Of a stretch of 64,000 nt of DNA, positions 53,685 to 63,261 are shown one piece after another (position 1 is the first letter of the stretch; each line of letters starts with the position of its first letter). A program made the position numbers and the translations under genes. Under the pieces are notes generated by a model, which saw only the letters and a program-made list of their open reading frames with translations, was not told the DNA's origin and made no database searches. The DNA is from Paenibacillus xylanexedens. GTDB lineage: Bacteria > Bacillota > Bacilli > Paenibacillales > Paenibacillaceae. The stretch is taken from contig NZ_VEIO01000001.1 of NCBI RefSeq assembly GCF_007680605.1, forward strand, positions 620,001-684,000, in the 5' to 3' direction.

Positions 53685-54383
53685 GTGTCGAGAACCAGGC
53701 TTGTGTTCTCAGGGGGGTTATTACTGTTTGCCATCATTTTTACCTTTAAACATCATCTCGGTTTCTCCGTAGGAGATTCGTTGTTATTATCCATTGGTAT
53801 TTCTCCTTATACCACATCCTACTTAAGTGGTGTTCACATCACGATGTACTTTGGACTTGGCATGCTTGCCTGTGGATATTATCTTACACGGAAAGAGATC
53901 ATGTACGAGTTTCCACTTGTGGCAAGAACGTTATGGATTGCTGTTTTGACCATCATATTCTGTTACTCATTTATGACAGACAAGTTGATGTATGTGGTGA
54001 AATGGGGAGCGACAGGCATGAATAGCATATCTTACCTACAGAATGACAGCTCATGTACCTATGATGTGTCATCCAATGGATATGCCTTGGCAACCTGTGA
54101 ATTGACGCTGAAAAATTACAGTAACTCTGCGGTTGCTGTAATGGTTAAACCTGATTTGTATGGAAGTTATTCCAATCAGGATGATCCGCTGTCCGAATCT
54201 TTACACTCGGTTCAGTTAGAGGCGAAGCCGATCCAGATTGAACCGAGGAAGACATTCACGGGTACACTTGAATTTTCAGGTGTGGCGGAAAGCCCGCTCG
54301 AAGTAAGGGGCAGATTGAAGGATATTGTATTAGATGTGGCAGTCGATGGGAGAAATACGGTTTTTGATTATGACATTCCTTAG
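53685..54383 (+). CDS. Membrane protein of unknown function
   Basis: 232 aa. Three hydrophobic helices in the first 105 residues (about 6-25, 43-64 and 80-100), then a soluble C-terminal domain with strand-rich sequence and two Cys that could form a disulphide if it lies outside (SSCTYDV and ATCELTL). GTG follows AGGAGG by about six bases, and TATAAT at 53653-53658 suggests its own promoter. No family recognised. Confidence 0.75.
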   Translation: MSRTRLVFSGGLLLFAIIFTFKHHLGFSVGDSLLLSIGISPYTTSYLSGVHITMYFGLGMLACGYYLTRKEIMYEFPLVARTLWIAVLTIIFCYSFMTDKLMYVVKWGATGMNSISYLQNDSSCTYDVSSNGYALATCELTLKNYSNSAVAVMVKPDLYGSYSNQDDPLSESLHSVQLEAKPIQIEPRKTFTGTLEFSGVAESPLEVRGRLKDIVLDVAVDGRNTVFDYDIP

Positions 54384-54480
54384 TTCGTGATAAACAGACT
54401 CTAGTTTCAAGTACATAACATATATAATGAATCACTTGCAGAAGGAAAACATAAAAGCAAGTCTTTGCTTATACGGACGG

Positions 54481-54507
54481 AACCGGCATATCTGCCGGTT
54501 TTTTTCA
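54481..54507 (+). terminator. Terminator of the membrane protein gene
   Basis: AACCGGCA / TGCCGGTT stem with TATC loop and seven T. Confidence 0.93.
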
Positions 54508-54647
54508 TGTACAGAAGTTGAATTTAGTGCTGATACATTGGTTTTATCTCCTTTTTCATAGGGACTCTAACGCTTAAAATAGATAGTGGGTTACTCTATT
54601 GATTGGGTTTACCCACGTTCAAGAAATAGTTTGTATTTACAACCAAT

Positions 54648-54675
54648 TTGACTACAATTAATGTCACGATATAAG
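54648..54675 (+). promoter_or_regulatory. Possible promoter of the third kinase/regulator operon
   Basis: TTGACT, 16 bases, TATAAG, about 220 bases before the kinase gene. The rest of 54508-54893 shows no gene; GTTAAC occurs twice as an inverted pair near 54676-54697. Confidence 0.45.
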
Positions 54676-54893
54676 TTAACTCTTTTTTACACGTTAACGG
54701 AGAGGACAGAAAAAAACTGGAGAGCGAAGCGGTCGCCTTTATCACCGGATTTCCCCTTTTATAAAAGGAATCAAAAAATCTGGGGATAACAGCGAATGGA
54801 AGGTTATTCTGTCATCGGAGTGGATTGTGTAAAATCGTTAGTTCCACTTCTATAGTAAAAGTAGAAAAACAAAAAAAGCGAGATGAAACTTCC

Positions 54894-56648
54894 ATGTCAT
54901 ACCGGACAAATCTGTTTTCCAAGATGGTCATTTTAATTCTGATCATGCTTATTCCCGTTGTGCTCCTGTACTGGTATTCCAATCATAAAACAACAGCAGT
55001 ACTAAGGGCTGAGCTTAATCGTTCGAACAGCAATCAGCTTGAATTTTTCCAAAATCAGGTCAACACCCATATTGAGTTGTTATCGTCTTGGCCGAACCTG
55101 CTGATTCATGATCCTGATATTGCGAGCTTTCGGCGCATATTTGCGGAGAGCCGTTATTTTGACCTGGATGCTATTAATCTCGTCAAGCGAATCCAGAACA
55201 AACTGAGTATTCAGGAAAGCTCTTCTAATTGGGAGACCAAATTATATCTGTACTCCCCATCCCTTGGCAGGGTGATCTCGGAACGGGATGCCCGTACTTA
55301 TGACAAGCAGGCTTTAAAAGAAAGCCTCATCTCTGGCTGGGATGTGCACAAAATCGAGGATGGGCAGAATGATCGGTTTAAATTCAGCTGGATTACGGTG
55401 TCACCTTATGGCATCGAGAATCCCGCGGAGAATGCAGAAACGATTATCAAGCTGGAGTTCGATAGCGATAATATCCGTGACATGCTCGATAAATTCAAAG
55501 GCGACGGCAGGCATGACCCGTTCTATTTTCGCGAAGGGACAGGGGTGATCTATAACCGGACATCAGATCGTACGTTAACGAATCAATTAATCCGAGAATT
55601 ATCTAGCCATACATTGCAAGACGTAGAAAATCGCACGATCGTCATTGGAAATGAGCCTTACATGGTCAATTCTGTGAAATCGAGTACGACCGGCTGGTAT
55701 TTGGTCGATTACATGCCGCTTTCAGATATTTTGAAACCGATTCACCAGTCGAATCTGCTGTTTTATTCTGCAATGATCTGCCTGTTACTGATGAGTTGTA
55801 TCGCGGCTTACTTGTTATATGTGCAAGTTCAAGTACCAGTAAAGCAACTGATTCGCGGTTTCCAGCGATTGAAGCAAGAAGATTATTCGGTTCGTATCGA
55901 GCCCAAAGGCCGTAATGAGTTCAGTTTTTTGTCTGAACGTTTTAATTCCATGGTGGAAAAGATTCAGCAATTGTTTGAGCACGTATATCTCGAGCAAATC
56001 CATGTTCGGGAAGCACGTTTAAAGCAATTGCAGTCACAGATTAACCCGCATTTCTTCTATAATTGCTTTTCGTTCATTACGAGTATGGCGAAGCTGAAGC
56101 GAGTCGATGCCGTTGTGGCTATGTCGCACAATCTGTCGAGGTATTACAGGTACACCACAAGACAGGAGCGGGATGTTGTTCCGTTATCTGAAGAGATTGA
56201 ATTTGTGACCAACTATCTTGAAATTCAACGTATGCGTATGGAACGTATCCACTACACGCTGGATCTGCCAGAAGATATGCTACGGATTGAAGTGCCGCCG
56301 TTAATCGTACAACCTCTGGTTGAAAATGCGGTCATCCATGGTATTGAAGCGGATGCAGAAGCCGGTGAGATCCGGGTATCCGGTGAGCAACGAGATGGTA
56401 CATTGTTTTTGATTGTCGAAGATGATGGTCAAGGGATGACGCAAGAAGAGCGAGAAGCAATGCTGATCAAACTTGCAGGTACGATGGATCAGGAGATGGG
56501 CTGCGGATTGTGGAACGTGAATCAAAGGTTACAACTCAGGTATGGAGGGAAGGGCGGCATTGAACTGGCGGAATCTGAGCTCGGGGGAGTTCGTGTGACC
56601 TTGTCATGGCCAATGGAACAACAACCTCTGCTGAAAGACAAAGCGTGA
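54894..56648 (+). CDS. Sensor histidine kinase, YesM type
   Basis: About 584 aa. Transmembrane helix (about 10-28), extracellular sensor domain, second helix (about 283-305), HAMP, His_kinase with His386 (INPHFFYN) and HATPase (QPLVENAVIHG, EDDGQGM, CGLWNVNQRL). The ATG at 54894 has a weak RBS; TTG at 54825 with GGAG four bases ahead would add 23 polar residues. It is followed after 26 bases by its regulator and then by a galactan transport set. Confidence 0.9.
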   Translation: MSYRTNLFSKMVILILIMLIPVVLLYWYSNHKTTAVLRAELNRSNSNQLEFFQNQVNTHIELLSSWPNLLIHDPDIASFRRIFAESRYFDLDAINLVKRIQNKLSIQESSSNWETKLYLYSPSLGRVISERDARTYDKQALKESLISGWDVHKIEDGQNDRFKFSWITVSPYGIENPAENAETIIKLEFDSDNIRDMLDKFKGDGRHDPFYFREGTGVIYNRTSDRTLTNQLIRELSSHTLQDVENRTIVIGNEPYMVNSVKSSTTGWYLVDYMPLSDILKPIHQSNLLFYSAMICLLLMSCIAAYLLYVQVQVPVKQLIRGFQRLKQEDYSVRIEPKGRNEFSFLSERFNSMVEKIQQLFEHVYLEQIHVREARLKQLQSQINPHFFYNCFSFITSMAKLKRVDAVVAMSHNLSRYYRYTTRQERDVVPLSEEIEFVTNYLEIQRMRMERIHYTLDLPEDMLRIEVPPLIVQPLVENAVIHGIEADAEAGEIRVSGEQRDGTLFLIVEDDGQGMTQEEREAMLIKLAGTMDQEMGCGLWNVNQRLQLRYGGKGGIELAESELGGVRVTLSWPMEQQPLLKDKA

Positions 56649-56674
56649 ATATAAGGGACTAGGGAGTGACCGCA

Positions 56675-58303
56675 TTGATTGATATATTGCTTGTGGATGA
56701 TGAAACGTATGTAACAGAAAGTTTGGAGTTAACGATTCCTTGGGGGGAACTTGGAGTCACAACGGTGTTGCGTGCAGCATCGGGCAAAGAAGCGCTGGAG
56801 ATTATGGAAGAAAATGCAGTAGACATCATCGTTACAGATATTCGAATGCCAGGTATGACAGGCCTTGATCTGATTTCGGAAGTAAACCGGCGCTGGCCTC
56901 ATGTGCGCTGTATTCTGCTGACAGGTCACAGTGATTTTGATTATGCCAAAAAGGCAATTCAATTACAGGCGGCTGACTATATTTTAAAACCTGTTAATGA
57001 TGATGAGTTTATGAATTCGGTATCAGCGGCGATTACCTCGCTGCGGGATGAGTGGGATGAGTTCGACAAATATCATCGTTTGCTGTACAGTCGTAAATCC
57101 GATTACAAGATTCTAAGAGAGAATCTTATGCATGATTTGCTACTTGGTCGAGAGATTTCGTCTAAAGCGCTGCGTGAGCAATTAGAGCAATATGAGCTTT
57201 ATATAGAGCCGGAACAGCCTGCTGCGATGATGCTGATTCGTCTTGCAGGACGATTTGCATCCATGGATCAGCAGTCCATTGATTTGATGGATTTTGCTGT
57301 TGGAAATATCGCCGAGGAAGTGCTCGGGGAGACCTATCATGTCTGGTTCAGCCGTGGGCCACATGATTGTTTGGTGATGTTCCTGCAGAACCGGGAACAG
57401 GCGGAAGAGTCCCTGCTGGTCAACAGTCCATTACGTAATGTTGCCGAGACCTTCCGGGAGCATGTGGTGCGTTACCTTCAAGGGGATTTGTCCATCGTTG
57501 TGACCCCGCCGTTTCCTTTTAAAGAACTCACCAACGTGTATCGAAAAAGCTTGGGTTCTCTTGTTCTTACTGGACCGGAAGAACACAAGATCATCTATAT
57601 GGATATGGAAAATACCCTAAACAAGCGCCCCGAAAATGATGCGGCTCAGGCTCTTGAAGAGTTATACAAGCCACCGCTACTGCCTCAGCTATTGGAGACG
57701 AAACAATGGGAGACGGCAGCCGCAAAGTTGAATGCCGTTTTTGATGCGGCTGAGCAGGTTTGCTTGTCCAGAGAGTATGTGTATGAGATGTACTTGTCGG
57801 TTACCAATGCTTTTATGTACATCGCCCACAAGCAGGGTCACTTGGTACACGAGATCGACCATGCGGGGTTTGATTTGTTGCTGGCTCATCAGTTGATCCA
57901 ATCTCCAGAGAAGCTAAGGCGCTGGGCTATGGATATGCTGGCGAAGCTGCAGGAGGAATTGTCCGATCAGGAGGGAGCACAAAGCCGCAGACACGTCATT
58001 AAACAGGTACAGGAGCTGGTGACCAGAGACACCGGACAAGACCTCTCTGTGAAGATGATAGCGGATAAAGTCTATCTACATCCGGTATACCTATCGAAAA
58101 TATATAAAGCAGAGACAGGCGAGGGTCTGGGAGATTATATGATTCGTATGCGTATGGAACGGGCGCTGTATCTGCTTAAAAATACGAATAAAAAAATATA
58201 TGAGATAACGAGCGAACTCGGATATCAGAATCCGCAATATTTCAGCAAAATGTTCAAAAAACATTATGGGTTGACACCGAATGAATTCCGGGATCAGACA
58301 TAA
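56675..58303 (+). CDS. Response regulator, YesN type (receiver plus AraC HTH)
   Basis: About 542 aa. The receiver begins almost at the start codon (IDILLVDDE) with Asp55 (VTDIRM); a long variable region follows; the AraC HTH is at about 440-540 (VKMIADKVYLHPVYLSKIYK, LGYQNPQYFSKMFKKHYG). TTG at 56675 lies eight bases behind AGGGAG; GTG at 56666 is the alternative. It likely activates the binding protein, permeases and GH53 gene downstream. Confidence 0.92.
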   Translation: MIDILLVDDETYVTESLELTIPWGELGVTTVLRAASGKEALEIMEENAVDIIVTDIRMPGMTGLDLISEVNRRWPHVRCILLTGHSDFDYAKKAIQLQAADYILKPVNDDEFMNSVSAAITSLRDEWDEFDKYHRLLYSRKSDYKILRENLMHDLLLGREISSKALREQLEQYELYIEPEQPAAMMLIRLAGRFASMDQQSIDLMDFAVGNIAEEVLGETYHVWFSRGPHDCLVMFLQNREQAEESLLVNSPLRNVAETFREHVVRYLQGDLSIVVTPPFPFKELTNVYRKSLGSLVLTGPEEHKIIYMDMENTLNKRPENDAAQALEELYKPPLLPQLLETKQWETAAAKLNAVFDAAEQVCLSREYVYEMYLSVTNAFMYIAHKQGHLVHEIDHAGFDLLLAHQLIQSPEKLRRWAMDMLAKLQEELSDQEGAQSRRHVIKQVQELVTRDTGQDLSVKMIADKVYLHPVYLSKIYKAETGEGLGDYMIRMRMERALYLLKNTNKKIYEITSELGYQNPQYFSKMFKKHYGLTPNEFRDQT

Positions 58304-58427
58304 ATACAACATCATTCGAGCATATAGGTTGGCAAAGGTGCAGAAATCTTGATTTCGTATCATAGGCTGATGTACCTGACCCGTCTTATAATGAAAGGGT
58401 AACCAAAACGATTTAAGGGGGAACAAC

Positions 58428-60119
58428 ATGAGAGCGCAATCAACGAAAAAGAGATTCTTGTCGCTTCTCGCTACAACGCTGTGTCTGACCGTCGTGCTTG
58501 CAGGATGTTCAGGTGGCAATGAAAGCAAAGAGAGTGCAACACCAAGCTCCACAGGAGCTCAAAATGAATACAAGGAAAAGTATGATCCGGCAGTAACGAT
58601 CACGACGGCATGGGGGATTGACCCGGAACTGAAATTTAAAAACGGTGAATCCATGGAAAATAACGTAGCTACCAAATGGGCGAAGGACAAATTTGGTATT
58701 GATATCAAATCTCTTTGGTCTGTGACGGATACGAACAGTGCATTCGCAACAAAATTGCGTTTGGCAATGTCTTCCGGTCAGGAAATGCCTGATATCGTTA
58801 CGGTTGGACAACCGGACAATCTGGTGGCTCAAGATTTGATTGACTCGGGTATGTATCAGGAAGTTGGCCCGTTCTTCGATAAATATGCTTCAGACACATG
58901 GAAAAAAGCAATGGAGCAAGATCCAAATGTATGGAATCAATACAGCCGTGACGGTAAAAGAATGGGTATTCCCGTACTGGATTATGCGTACAACAACGAT
59001 TACCTGCTCTGGATTCGTCAAGACTGGCTGGACAAGCTGAATTTGAAAGCACCTACGACCATTGACGAGCTTGAAGTGGTTATGGATGCATTCAAAAACA
59101 AAAATCCGGATGGTCTTGCGCCAGATAAAGTAACCCCACTGAGCATTGGTTTCAAGAAATCCATGAATACATGGATGGGTGATCCATCTTGGATCTTCGG
59201 CGCTTATGGTACACTACCTTCCCAATGGAATGTAGGTGCAGATGGCAAGCTGGAGTATGGTTCGATTAACTCAGGCATGAAACAAGGGTTGACAAAACTG
59301 AATGAATGGCTGACTAAAGGATACATTCCTCAGGAAGCAGCGCTGTGGGATGAGAACAAAACGGCTGAGCCGGCAGTGGCAGGTACAGCAGGAATTATCC
59401 CTGGCCCTTACTGGATGAGTGGGTGGCCATTGATCGATACAGTGAAGAACGTACCAAGTGCTGTATGGAAGCCCATTGCTATCCCGGCTGGACCAGACGG
59501 TAAAGCGATGCGTCACGGAACACAGTTTGTTAACGGTGTGACATTGATCAAAAAAGATATGGCACATCCAGAAGCATTCTTTACGTATCAAAACTACCTG
59601 TTTGATAATTATGCAGATCCGAAGCCAGGAAGTGAATATGATAACGGTTTGTTCGATGGATACGACTATCAATTGGATGCGAGCGGCAAACAGAAAAAAC
59701 CGGATGAAATCGATGGTGGATATGTCAACGTCGTACGTTACCTGCTTGTTCGTGACGGCGCGCGTATTCCAGATGCTCAGATGAAAGCATTGATGAATCT
59801 GGCAGACGGTAAAGAGCCGCAAACGAAGCTGGAAAAAGACGTAGCAGTGAACTACGGACCTGAAACGCCTGCAGCAGCGAAAGTGTTGCTGGAACAGAAA
59901 GATATTTCTTTCAAAGACATGTTCACAGGGCCTACAACGAAAACGATGAAGTCCAAATTGGATTACCTCAACAAAATCGAGAACCAGACCTTTAATGAGA
60001 TCATCTATGGCAAGAGTCCGGTCGATTCGTTTGATACCTTTGTTCAAACATGGAAATCCGGTGGCGGCGATCAGATCACTCAAGAAGTGAACGAGTGGTA
60101 TGACGGTGTGAAAAAATAA
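58428..60119 (+). CDS. Oligosaccharide ABC substrate-binding lipoprotein, LplA-like
   Basis: 563 aa. Signal peptide with lipobox LAGC (Cys27), Ser/Glu-rich tether, large binding domain (PAVTITTAWGID, SSGQEMPDIVTV). Together with the LplB- and YtcP-like permeases 1.3 kb further on and the GH53 enzyme, it probably binds galacto-oligosaccharides released from pectic galactan. AAGGGGGAAC precedes ATG, and a TATAAT at 58387-58392 suggests its own promoter. A strong terminator follows it, so the gene is transcribed apart from its permeases. Confidence 0.92.
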   Translation: MRAQSTKKRFLSLLATTLCLTVVLAGCSGGNESKESATPSSTGAQNEYKEKYDPAVTITTAWGIDPELKFKNGESMENNVATKWAKDKFGIDIKSLWSVTDTNSAFATKLRLAMSSGQEMPDIVTVGQPDNLVAQDLIDSGMYQEVGPFFDKYASDTWKKAMEQDPNVWNQYSRDGKRMGIPVLDYAYNNDYLLWIRQDWLDKLNLKAPTTIDELEVVMDAFKNKNPDGLAPDKVTPLSIGFKKSMNTWMGDPSWIFGAYGTLPSQWNVGADGKLEYGSINSGMKQGLTKLNEWLTKGYIPQEAALWDENKTAEPAVAGTAGIIPGPYWMSGWPLIDTVKNVPSAVWKPIAIPAGPDGKAMRHGTQFVNGVTLIKKDMAHPEAFFTYQNYLFDNYADPKPGSEYDNGLFDGYDYQLDASGKQKKPDEIDGGYVNVVRYLLVRDGARIPDAQMKALMNLADGKEPQTKLEKDVAVNYGPETPAAAKVLLEQKDISFKDMFTGPTTKTMKSKLDYLNKIENQTFNEIIYGKSPVDSFDTFVQTWKSGGGDQITQEVNEWYDGVKK

Positions 60120-60155
60120 GTTTTATTCAGTTGTTTACTAGTAAATAAGTATTTT

Positions 60156-60215
60156 AAAAAGTCATCCTTGATAAACAGGCTGTGTAATGCGGTCTGTTCG
60201 AGGATGACTTTTTTA
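60156..60215 (+). terminator. Strong terminator after the binding-protein gene
   Basis: AAAAAGTCATCCT pairs with AGGATGACTTTTTT, with further pairing of AACAG with CTGTT inside. Confidence 0.93.
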
Positions 60216-60262
60216 AATTTTGTTGTCGTTAACCACCTTGTACTGGATTTTGAAAATGAAGA

Positions 60263-60290
60263 TTGTTTCCCTTATTAGTTTAATTATGAT
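60263..60290 (+). promoter_or_regulatory. Possible promoter of the methyltransferase gene
   Basis: TTGTTT, 16 bases, TATGAT, about 38 bases before the start codon. Confidence 0.5.
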
Positions 60291-60327
60291 AAAATGCGAA
60301 TATTATAAAGGGAAGATAGGAGAAGTT

Positions 60328-61152
60328 ATGTCAAGAGTAATAGATATTTTTACTGAAAATAATGATTATCAAAGATTCGAAGTCCTGAAACGTAATCGAA
60401 ACAAACGACATAAATATAATGAGTTTTTTGTTGAAGGAGTTCGTAATATAAATGAATTGATGAAAAGCGACTGGAAGATTAAAAATCTTCTGTATTCAAA
60501 GCATAAGCCGCTCTCAAACTGGGCAAAAGATATTCTTAGTCACTCAAGAGCGACGTATCACTATGAATTACATGGAGATTTAATGGAAAAGTTGAGTGAT
60601 AAAGAAGAAACCTCTGAAATTATAGCTATCGTTGAAATACCCGAAGATAATGTTTCAAGACTGCCAATTACTAACGAAATGCTCGTTGTGGTTTTTGATA
60701 GACCTTCTAATAGAGGGAATCTTGGAACCATTATTCGCACTTGTGATGCATTAGGCGCACAAGGATTAATAATTACGGGTCATGCCGTTGATCCATATGA
60801 TTCAGAGACCATACGTGCTACAACAGGTTCTTTTTTTAATGTTCCCATTATCCGAATGTCTTCTCCAAATCAAGTACAGAACTGGATTGATGGGTTAAAC
60901 GGAACATTTCCTGAACTTCAAATAGTGGGTACAAGTGCCATTGGTAGTAAGGAAATCTACTATAATGATTTTTCCAAGCCAACAGTACTACTTATTGGTA
61001 ACGAAACCGAAGGATTGTCACAGAAGTATAAAGAAATGAGTACTTCTATGATCAAGATTCCTATGGGGGGATCCGCTTCTTCCTTAAACGTAGCCTGTGC
61101 GACGTCAATCATTCTTTATGAAATTAGCAGGCAGAGAAATCTCGGCTACTAA
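60328..61152 (+). CDS. TrmH/SpoU-family RNA 2'-O-methyltransferase
   Basis: About 274 aa. An N-terminal substrate-binding domain (FFVEGVRNINELM) precedes the SPOUT knot domain with motif 1 (RGNLGTIIRTCDALGA), motif 2 (LLIGNETEGLS) and motif 3 (IPMGGSASSLNVACA). It uses S-adenosylmethionine to methylate a ribose in rRNA or tRNA; antibiotic-resistance members (TsnR type) belong here, but the target cannot be told. The ATG at 60328 follows AGGAGAAG. The gene is AT-rich (17 of 60 bases G+C in one sampled line), has its own promoter and terminators on both sides, and interrupts a galactan transport cluster. It is likely an insertion. Confidence 0.9.
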   Translation: MSRVIDIFTENNDYQRFEVLKRNRNKRHKYNEFFVEGVRNINELMKSDWKIKNLLYSKHKPLSNWAKDILSHSRATYHYELHGDLMEKLSDKEETSEIIAIVEIPEDNVSRLPITNEMLVVVFDRPSNRGNLGTIIRTCDALGAQGLIITGHAVDPYDSETIRATTGSFFNVPIIRMSSPNQVQNWIDGLNGTFPELQIVGTSAIGSKEIYYNDFSKPTVLLIGNETEGLSQKYKEMSTSMIKIPMGGSASSLNVACATSIILYEISRQRNLGY

Positions 61153-61255
61153 TTTATTGAATTAAATTACAATTAAGAAATAGTTCATAATCCCCTGATT
61201 TCCCTCTGTTTAAACTTTTCCAATGTAATAGGTAAATAATAAAATATACGGCTTG

Positions 61256-61302
61256 AAAAAGATGATCACTGGATTTTACATGGATCATCTTTTTTTTTTT
61301 TT
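61256..61302 (+). terminator. Terminator of the methyltransferase gene
   Basis: AAAAAGATGATC... / GGATCATCTTTTT stem with a run of more than ten T. A TATAAT at 61368-61373, 58 bases before the permease gene, may restart transcription. Confidence 0.92.
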
Positions 61303-61430
61303 GAATAGGTTGCTTTTGTGCCATTTATATTGCTTTTATGCGCTGTTTGGGGGTGCTGGAAGGTTGATATAATTTGCCTATAGAGCCACTCAGGAGTACT
61401 TGAGTAGGAAGAATTACAGGGGGAGCAATC

Positions 61431-62321
61431 ATGAGAACTTTAAAACGAACTTGGCCATTCCACGTAATGCTGCTGCCAGCCATTATCTTTCTGATCATTT
61501 TCAGTTATGTGCCTATGGGCGGAATTGTTATGGCATTCCAGGACTACAAACCATGGATGGGCATCAGCGGCTCGGATTGGGTCGGGCTTGATAACTTTAG
61601 ATATTTATTTGAACGTGATGATAGTTTGCAGGTTATCTGGAACACGCTGATCATCGCGGTACTCAAGCTGATTTTTAACCTGTTTGTCCCGTTTGTGTTC
61701 GCCATTCTGCTGAATGAGGTTCGCAAGATGGCCATTCAGCGCACGATCCAGACGTTGGTATATCTGCCTCACTTCTTGTCCTGGGTTATCCTGGGCGGGA
61801 TTCTGCTTGATCTGTTGTCAACGGGAGGACTTGTGAACCGGGTGCTCGGCACATTTGGCCTTGGACCATACTTCTTCCTTGGAGATAACAGCTTGTTCCG
61901 ACCAACGATCATTGTGACGGATGTGTGGAAGGAATTCGGGTATAACATGATTGTTTTCCTGGCTGCCCTAGCTGGCATTAACCCGGCGCTGTATGAAGCG
62001 GCAGAGATTGACGGAGCAAACCGCTGGAAGCAAACACTTCACATTACGATTCCGTCGCTTGTACCGATGTTGATGGTCGTTGGAACGTTGGCTTTGGGTA
62101 ACGTACTCAATGCTGGATTCGATCAGATTTTCAACTTGTACAATCCGCTTGTATATCAATCAGGAGACATCATCGATACATTCGTATATCGCTCGGCGCT
62201 GGAAAATGGAGAGATGGGCTTTGCAACCGCGATCGGATTGTTCAAATCCGTGATCAGTATGGTTCTGATCCTCGTATCCTACAGCCTGGCCAAGAAATAC
62301 GCCGGATACCGCATATTCTAA
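61431..62321 (+). CDS. Oligosaccharide ABC permease, LplB-like
   Basis: 296 aa with six helices, beginning with MLLPAIIFLIIFSYVPMGG, and an EAA loop (YEAAEIDGANRWKQTLHITIP). CAGGGGGAGC precedes ATG. It should work with the binding protein at 58428 although a methyltransferase gene and two terminators separate them. Confidence 0.92.
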   Translation: MRTLKRTWPFHVMLLPAIIFLIIFSYVPMGGIVMAFQDYKPWMGISGSDWVGLDNFRYLFERDDSLQVIWNTLIIAVLKLIFNLFVPFVFAILLNEVRKMAIQRTIQTLVYLPHFLSWVILGGILLDLLSTGGLVNRVLGTFGLGPYFFLGDNSLFRPTIIVTDVWKEFGYNMIVFLAALAGINPALYEAAEIDGANRWKQTLHITIPSLVPMLMVVGTLALGNVLNAGFDQIFNLYNPLVYQSGDIIDTFVYRSALENGEMGFATAIGLFKSVISMVLILVSYSLAKKYAGYRIF

Positions 62322-62350
62322 TCGAATGAACAGAGAAGGAAGGGACTACG

Positions 62351-63229
62351 ATGTATCATAAATCACCATCATCTCGCATTTTCAATGTCATCAATATCAG
62401 TTTTCTAATTCTGATTGCTATCATGTGTATTGTACCAATGATTCACGTGCTGGCTGTATCGTTCAGTAACAAGGCTGCGGCAGATGCAAATCTGGTCAGT
62501 CTCTGGCCGGTAGGGTTTTCCCTCGAAGCCTATAAAAAAACAATGAATAATCCGATCTTCCTGAACTCGCTCTGGATTTCACTACTCCGTACCGTCATTG
62601 GTACAGGGATCACACTCCTGATTACTTTCCTGGCAGCATATCCGCTGTCCAAGGAAAATAGTGAGTTCAAAGGCAGAACGGTATACTCCTGGATTTTCGT
62701 CTTCAGCATGATTTTCAACGGCGGTTTGGTACCGTTCTACATGGTTATTCAAAAGATTGGTCTGATGGATTCCTTCTGGGTGCTGGTACTTCCGGGTGCA
62801 GTCAATACGTTCCTGGTCATCCTGATGCTTAATTTCTTCCGCGGCATTCCGAAAGAGCTGGAAGAGGCGGCACTGATCGACGGAGCGAATCATTTCAGAA
62901 CTTTGTTCAGCATCTTCCTGCCGATCTCCATGCCTTCCATCGCAACGATTGCACTGTTCAGCATGGTGTTTCACTGGAATTCCTGGTTTGACGGTCTCTT
63001 GTACATGAACAATGCGAAAGATTATCCCTTGGCAACCTTCATGCAGACGGTCATTATCAAACGTGATATGAGCACGATGGCGATGAATCCGCAGGAAATG
63101 GCAACGATCTCGCAAACGACGGTGCGTGCAGCCCAAATCTTTATCGGAAGTGCGCCGATCCTCATTGTGTATCCATTCCTGCAACGTTTCTTTGTAAAAG
63201 GTATGACACTGGGCTCAGTAAAAGGCTGA
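62351..63229 (+). CDS. Oligosaccharide ABC permease, YtcP-like
   Basis: 292 aa with six helices, FNGGLVPFYMVIQK, EAA loop (EEAALIDGANHFRTLFSIFLP) and C-terminal KGMTLGSVKG. GAAGGAAGGG precedes ATG. It is 29 bases behind its partner and 32 bases ahead of the GH53 gene, so all three share one transcript. Confidence 0.92.
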   Translation: MYHKSPSSRIFNVINISFLILIAIMCIVPMIHVLAVSFSNKAAADANLVSLWPVGFSLEAYKKTMNNPIFLNSLWISLLRTVIGTGITLLITFLAAYPLSKENSEFKGRTVYSWIFVFSMIFNGGLVPFYMVIQKIGLMDSFWVLVLPGAVNTFLVILMLNFFRGIPKELEEAALIDGANHFRTLFSIFLPISMPSIATIALFSMVFHWNSWFDGLLYMNNAKDYPLATFMQTVIIKRDMSTMAMNPQEMATISQTTVRAAQIFIGSAPILIVYPFLQRFFVKGMTLGSVKG

Positions 63230-63261
63230 GCCTCAATCCCTAATCACTGGAGGCTGATATT

